The position numbers were made by a program, and so were the translations under genes. The notes beneath the pieces were generated by a model, which worked only from the letters and a program-made list of their open reading frames with translations, was not told the DNA's origin and did not search any database. Below, in pieces: positions 33,983-37,522 of a stretch of 37,522 nt of DNA; position 1 is the stretch's first letter; the number at the start of each line of letters is the position of its first letter. Origin of the DNA: Rhodospirillales bacterium (GTDB lineage Bacteria; Pseudomonadota; Alphaproteobacteria; UBA828); the NCBI GenBank assembly GCA_028818855.1, contig JAPPMY010000058.1, positions 1 to 37,522 of the forward strand. The letters run 5' to 3'.

Positions 33983-35107
33983 ATGGCAACCGCTCGCCTC
34001 AGCCAACGCCGCGTCGACGCACTCAAGCCTCGTAAGTCGGCTTTCGACGTCCGGGACCGCGATCTCACCGGTTTCGGCGTCAGGGTCCTGCCCTCGGGCG
34101 CAAAGCGCTACTTTATCCATACCCAGCACGACGGCCGGCGCGTGTGGAAGATCGTCGGACAAGCCGACGACATCGGTGTGGACGAGGCCCGCGATCAGGC
34201 CAAGGTCATTCTTGCCGCAATCCGAAACGGAAATGGCGACGCGGCCATAGTCTCGCCGAACATCGCCTTCGAGGAGGTCGCCGACGAAGTCTTCCGGCGA
34301 TACGCCCGGAACTGGAAACCCTCGACCCTCAAGGTCAACAGGAACTACTACGGCAACCATATCCTGCCCTGGTTCGAAGGACGCCCCATCGCCAGCATCA
34401 CCGCCCACGACGTCCGGCGCTGGTTTGCATCGCTCCACAATAATCCGGTCTCGGCTGACCGGTCAGCCCCTATCCTCTCGGTCATCATGCGCCAGGCAGA
34501 GGTCTACGGCTACAGGCCGGAAGGAACCAACCCGTGCGCAGGCATCAAGCGATACCGCCGCCAAGGGCGGCAGCGCTTCTTGTCCACTGCCGAGATTGGC
34601 CGAGTGGGCGAGGTGCTGGTGCGCCACGAAGCCGACCACCCGCAGGCTACAGCGATCATTCGGCTGCTTCTCCTCACCGGCTGCCGCAAGGGCGAGATCG
34701 TGACCCTGAAATGGTGCTTCTATCGCGAGGGTAACCTGTTCTTGCCCGATAGCAAGACTGGGCCGCGCACCGTCTGGCTCTCCTCTGCGGCGCGCGCGAT
34801 CTTCGACGGCATTCCCCGGAAGTCGAGCTGGGTCTTCCCCTCTCCCCGGACAGACAGCTGCATGACCGCGGCGGCGGTCGACCAGCTCTGGTATCGCGTC
34901 AGGGCGGAAGCGGACCTGCACGAAGTCCGAATTCATGACCTTCGGCATTCGTACGCGAGCATCGCCATGGCGCAGGGCGAGACGGTGCTGACCATCGGCA
35001 GGCTTCTCGGTCACCGCGACCCGGACACGACCCTGAAGTACACGCATCTCTCGGATGCCATGGTGCGCGAGGCGGTGGATGTCATTGGCAAAGTCTTGGG
35101 GGAATGA
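33983..35107 (+). CDS. Tyrosine recombinase/integrase 1 (DUF4102-type N-terminus)
   Basis: A 374-residue phage-type integrase. Residues 1-90 are the DUF4102/Arm-DNA-binding domain (LTGFGVRVLPSGAKRYF), about 95-190 the SAM-like core-binding domain, and 195-374 the catalytic domain. Catalytic residues are complete: Arg235 (TGCRKGE), Lys258, His318-x2-Arg321 (HDLRH), His344 (LLGHRD) and Tyr353 (LKYTHL). I chose the ATG at 33983, which has GGGAGGAAATACC before it. It precedes a second integrase by three bases and marks the border of a foreign segment. Confidence 0.95.
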   Translation: MATARLSQRRVDALKPRKSAFDVRDRDLTGFGVRVLPSGAKRYFIHTQHDGRRVWKIVGQADDIGVDEARDQAKVILAAIRNGNGDAAIVSPNIAFEEVADEVFRRYARNWKPSTLKVNRNYYGNHILPWFEGRPIASITAHDVRRWFASLHNNPVSADRSAPILSVIMRQAEVYGYRPEGTNPCAGIKRYRRQGRQRFLSTAEIGRVGEVLVRHEADHPQATAIIRLLLLTGCRKGEIVTLKWCFYREGNLFLPDSKTGPRTVWLSSAARAIFDGIPRKSSWVFPSPRTDSCMTAAAVDQLWYRVRAEADLHEVRIHDLRHSYASIAMAQGETVLTIGRLLGHRDPDTTLKYTHLSDAMVREAVDVIGKVLGE

Positions 35108-35110
35108 ACG

Positions 35111-36271
35111 ATGGCGTTGAAGAGGCAGCGACTGACGGACGCCAATGTCGCGAAGCTGAAGCCGGCGGCGCGCGAGTATACGGTCTGGGACACGCGTCAA
35201 GCGGGTCTCGGCGTGCGCGTGCGCCCTTCGGGCCACCGCAGCTTCGTGTATTGCCGGAAGGGCGAAAGCGGAACGCGGCGGATCACACTCGGTTCTGCCG
35301 CCTTGATGAGCGTCGACGCCGCGCGCAAACGGTGCCTCGCCACGGAGACCGGAGAACGGGCGGTGTGCAGCGACGGTGGCGCCGCCCCGACATTCGAGGA
35401 GTTTGTCGAGGGGCCGGGGCGTGTTTGTTTCGACAGATGCAAGCCGTCGACCCAGAAGGCCGACCGTTGGGCTCTGAAGGCTCGCTTGCTGCCGGCATTC
35501 GGCTCGCTGCCGCTGAAGCGAATCACCCGCGCCGGCGTCACCCGCTGGTTCGACGAGTACAGCCGAACCGCGCCCGGCGGGGCCAATCACGTGTTGGGTT
35601 TGCTCAGCCGAATTCTTAACCACGCCGTCGCGTGCGGCTACATCCAAACCAATCCCACGCGGGGTTTGAAGCCTAATCCGCGTCCGAAGCTCACCCGCTT
35701 TCTGTCCCACGACGAGGTCCAGCGCCTTCACCGTGCGCTGGATCACTTCGCCGCCGCGCAGCCGTCGCGCACGCCGCAGGCAGATATCATCCGCCTTCTG
35801 CTGCTGACCGGCTGCCGGAAGAGCGAGATCCTGACCCTGCGCTGGCAGGACGTGGACGGAGATACGCTCGATCTGGCCGACGCCAAGTCGGGACCGCGGC
35901 GGGTTTTCCTGAATGGGCCGGCCCGCACCATCCTGGAGCGGCAGCCGAGAACCGGAAGTGCTTACGTCTTTCCCTCGCCGTTGAACTCCGACCGCCCGTT
36001 CTCGCCCGATCTCAAGTTCTGGCGTACGGTCCGCAGGGAGGCCGGTATTGAGGACGTTCGCCTTCATGATCTCCGACACACGGTAGCCAGCCAGGCCGTT
36101 CTGCAAGGCGTTCCGCTGCCGGTGGTCTCTCGTCTGCTTGGCCACAGGCGTCCGAGCATGACACTGCGTTATGCTCATGTAGGAGACCGGGAGACCGAGG
36201 CGGCTGCGGAGCGCATCGGGACGGCCATCGCGCGGGCAATGAATGTTGGTGCAATCGGTTCTGACGGCTGA
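35111..36271 (+). CDS. Tyrosine recombinase/integrase 2 (DUF4102-type N-terminus)
   Basis: A 386-residue integrase with the same layout as its neighbour but clearly divergent from it. The arm-binding domain (GLGVRVRPSGHRSFVY, 32-47) is followed by a core-binding domain and a catalytic domain with Arg236 (TGCRKSE), Lys259, His319-x2-Arg322 (HDLRH), His345 (LLGHRR) and Tyr354 (LRYAHV). It starts three bases after the first integrase stop, so both are made from one transcript and probably act together or sequentially. Neither shows frameshifts or missing catalytic residues. Confidence 0.95.
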   Translation: MALKRQRLTDANVAKLKPAAREYTVWDTRQAGLGVRVRPSGHRSFVYCRKGESGTRRITLGSAALMSVDAARKRCLATETGERAVCSDGGAAPTFEEFVEGPGRVCFDRCKPSTQKADRWALKARLLPAFGSLPLKRITRAGVTRWFDEYSRTAPGGANHVLGLLSRILNHAVACGYIQTNPTRGLKPNPRPKLTRFLSHDEVQRLHRALDHFAAAQPSRTPQADIIRLLLLTGCRKSEILTLRWQDVDGDTLDLADAKSGPRRVFLNGPARTILERQPRTGSAYVFPSPLNSDRPFSPDLKFWRTVRREAGIEDVRLHDLRHTVASQAVLQGVPLPVVSRLLGHRRPSMTLRYAHVGDRETEAAAERIGTAIARAMNVGAIGSDG

Positions 36272-36294
36272 CTCGGCGCGCCCTTACCCGGATC

Positions 36295-36308
36295 GGCCCA
36301 ATCGGGCC
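36295..36308 (+). terminator. Small stem-loop after the recombinase pair
   Basis: GGCCC (36295-36299) pairs with GGGCC (36304-36308) around AATC, 24 bases after the second integrase stop. It is short and has no T run. The remaining 165 bases before the exonuclease-helicase gene show no other feature I can support. Confidence 0.25.
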
Positions 36309-36474
36309 TCCGACATCAGCTCCTCTGGAAATTGGCGTGTGTAGCCATTATCTGATTTGAGCATGCCGCCGTTGGGCCGTAAGGCTCGGCGGGCATTCCG
36401 ATTATCATCTTGGGCGCGAGTTCGCCTTCGCGGCTGTCGCATTCTTCCGTCTCTCTGGATTCGCGAGGATCGAT

Positions 36475-37522
36475 ATGCATGAAGAATCCGCTCTCCGCGG
36501 AATCCCACCGCCTTGCCAGTCGGAAGCCGGTGCTCGCACGTCGGATGGCAGCGAGCCTTTCCAACCCCGCTGTGTCTCGCTCGACCTTGAGGTGGGCAAG
36601 GAGGACGACCGCATCCGAGCCTGCGGCGCCGTGCGCGGCGACACCGGCCAGGGGCATTCCGGCGGCGGATCGGCAGCGGCGCTCGCGAAGCTCGACGAAT
36701 TCGCCAAGGGCGCGTCGTTTATTCTCGGCCACAACCTGATCGCCTTCGATCTGCCTCATCTCGAAGCGGCGAAGCCCGATCTGCGACTGCTGGCCCTGCC
36801 GGCCGTGGACACGTTGCGTCTAAGCCCCCTCGCATTCCCGCGCAATCCCTATCACCACCTCGTCAAACACTATCAGGACGGCGGGCTCAAGCGCGGGCGA
36901 ATCAACGATCCCGAGATCGACTCCCGTCTCGCCCTGGACCTCTTCGCCGACCAGCGGAACGCGCTGCGCAGAGCGGAGCCCGACTTGCTTGCAGCCTGGC
37001 ACTGGCTCACGACGCCGGAGTTTGAGAACGCCGACCGAGCTCTCGACGATCTCTTCGCCGACATACGGCGCGCGCGACGGCCTGCAGACGCTGAGGCCCG
37101 CACGGCGATAGGGCGGCTGCTGGCCGGCGAAGCCTGCGTGACCCATGGCCGGGACGCGGTGGCCCATGCGTCGAGAAAGGGATGGGCGCTGGCCTATGCG
37201 CTGGCGTGGCTCTCGGTCGCCGGCGGCAACTCGGTGATGCCGCCCTGGGTGCGCCACCAGTTTCCGGATGCGGGTCGGCTCGTGCGCCGTCTCAGGGATA
37301 CGGCTTGCGCCGATCTTGCCTGCGGCTGGTGCCGTGAGCGGCACGATGCCCGCAAGGAACTGAAGCGCTGGTTCGGCTTCGACGAGTTCCGGCCGGAGCC
37401 GGCGGGCGCAGACGGGCAACCCATGCAGCAGGTCATCGCCGAGGCGGCGATGGCGGGAAAGCATGTGCTGGGTATCCTGCCCACCGGCACGGGCAAGTCG
37501 CTCTGCTACCAGATCCCGGCGC
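36475..37522 (+). CDS. DEDD exonuclease-RecQ helicase fusion (cut by window end)
   Basis: I translated this frame from an ATG at 36475 with GCGAGGA about 6-12 bases before it; 349 codons are visible and the frame runs off the right edge. Residues about 33-165 look like a DnaQ-type 3'-5' exonuclease: Asp37-x-Glu39 (SLDLEV), HNLIAFD (86-92) with Asp92, VDTLRLSPL (111-119), and a third-motif candidate Asp149 in NDPEIDSRL, where the usual His of H-x4-D is Asn144. Residues 278-290 contain Cys278, Cys283, Cys286 and His290, a possible zinc site. From about 300 a RecQ helicase starts: motif 0 FGFDEFRPEP...Q and Walker A PTGTGKSLCYQIP (336-348). The layout is that of WRN: exonuclease, then RecQ. Confidence 0.82.
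   Translation, partial: MHEESALRGIPPPCQSEAGARTSDGSEPFQPRCVSLDLEVGKEDDRIRACGAVRGDTGQGHSGGGSAAALAKLDEFAKGASFILGHNLIAFDLPHLEAAKPDLRLLALPAVDTLRLSPLAFPRNPYHHLVKHYQDGGLKRGRINDPEIDSRLALDLFADQRNALRRAEPDLLAAWHWLTTPEFENADRALDDLFADIRRARRPADAEARTAIGRLLAGEACVTHGRDAVAHASRKGWALAYALAWLSVAGGNSVMPPWVRHQFPDAGRLVRRLRDTACADLACGWCRERHDARKELKRWFGFDEFRPEPAGADGQPMQQVIAEAAMAGKHVLGILPTGTGKSLCYQIPA

Noticed and set aside
33855-33989. A 45-residue N-terminal extension of the orphan LivM from the ATG at 33989
   Set aside because: It would overlap the first recombinase start and its sequence has no LivM character; the GTG at 33854 has a ribosome-site-like stretch.
34463-36178. A 571-codon minus-strand frame opposite the recombinases
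   Set aside because: Both recombinases have full catalytic sets; this frame is an antisense shadow.
33983-36271. The recombinase pair as a recombinase-in-trio (RIT) element
   Set aside because: Only two recombinase genes are present; a third does not follow, and the next gene is the exonuclease-helicase.

Overview
The window is a high-GC, densely packed chromosomal segment of an alphaproteobacterium. The gene order suggests a Rhodospirillales/Hyphomicrobiales-like lineage: uvrC-pgsA-mobB-moeA-moaD-moaE in one overlapping chain, ilvE divergent from marR-ompR-envZ, a YbjN protein fused by stop/start overlap to proC, and two branched-chain amino acid type (Liv) ABC loci. The taxon is inferred from synteny and protein flavour, not from a marker gene. 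I see no rRNA, tRNA or CRISPR array, and no gene-free stretch longer than about 300 bases.

Layout. 1-1948 (minus): a MoxR AAA+ ATPase and a CoxE-type von Willebrand A protein cut by the left edge. 2121-5398 (plus): gpt, a carboxymuconolactone decarboxylase family protein, ybjN-proC and a TetR regulator. 5418-8039 (minus): marR, an OmpR-type response regulator and an EnvZ-type kinase, divergent from ilvE (8113-8994). 9175-12229: a small surface-glycan block (FkbM methyltransferase, O-antigen ligase-like protein, family 9 glycosyltransferase). 12288-17351 (minus): uvrC, pgsA and four molybdenum cofactor genes. 17572-22828 (plus): a complete five-gene Liv transporter with a run of hairpins after the binding-protein gene. 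22857-32556: a cyclitol (inositol-type) catabolic locus. One arm (minus) is iolD-iolE-SDR; the other (plus) is an HpcH/HpaI aldolase, two Gfo/Idh/MocA dehydrogenases and a three-gene sugar ABC importer ending in a clear terminator. 32799-33854 (minus): an orphan livM-like permease with no partners. 33983-37522 (plus): two tandem intact tyrosine recombinases and the start of a large protein that joins a DnaQ-like (DEDD) exonuclease domain to a RecQ-type helicase.

How the parts work together. The cyclitol locus encodes uptake (binding protein, permease, ATPase), oxidation (IolG and a second dehydrogenase), dehydration (IolE) and ring opening (IolD). iolB, iolC, iolJ and iolA are absent from the window, and an HpcH/HpaI aldolase sits where a C-C cleaving enzyme would be needed. 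The molybdenum genes cover the later steps of cofactor synthesis (MoaD/MoaE sulfur insertion, MoeA metal insertion, MobB nucleotide attachment).

The most promising region for something new is the right end. A recombinase pair abuts a decayed liv operon and is followed at once by a WRN-like exonuclease-RecQ fusion. This looks like the left border of a genomic island, possibly a defence or genome-maintenance island, most of which lies beyond the window. A second point worth checking is a MoaD whose essential Gly-Gly is followed by three extra residues.
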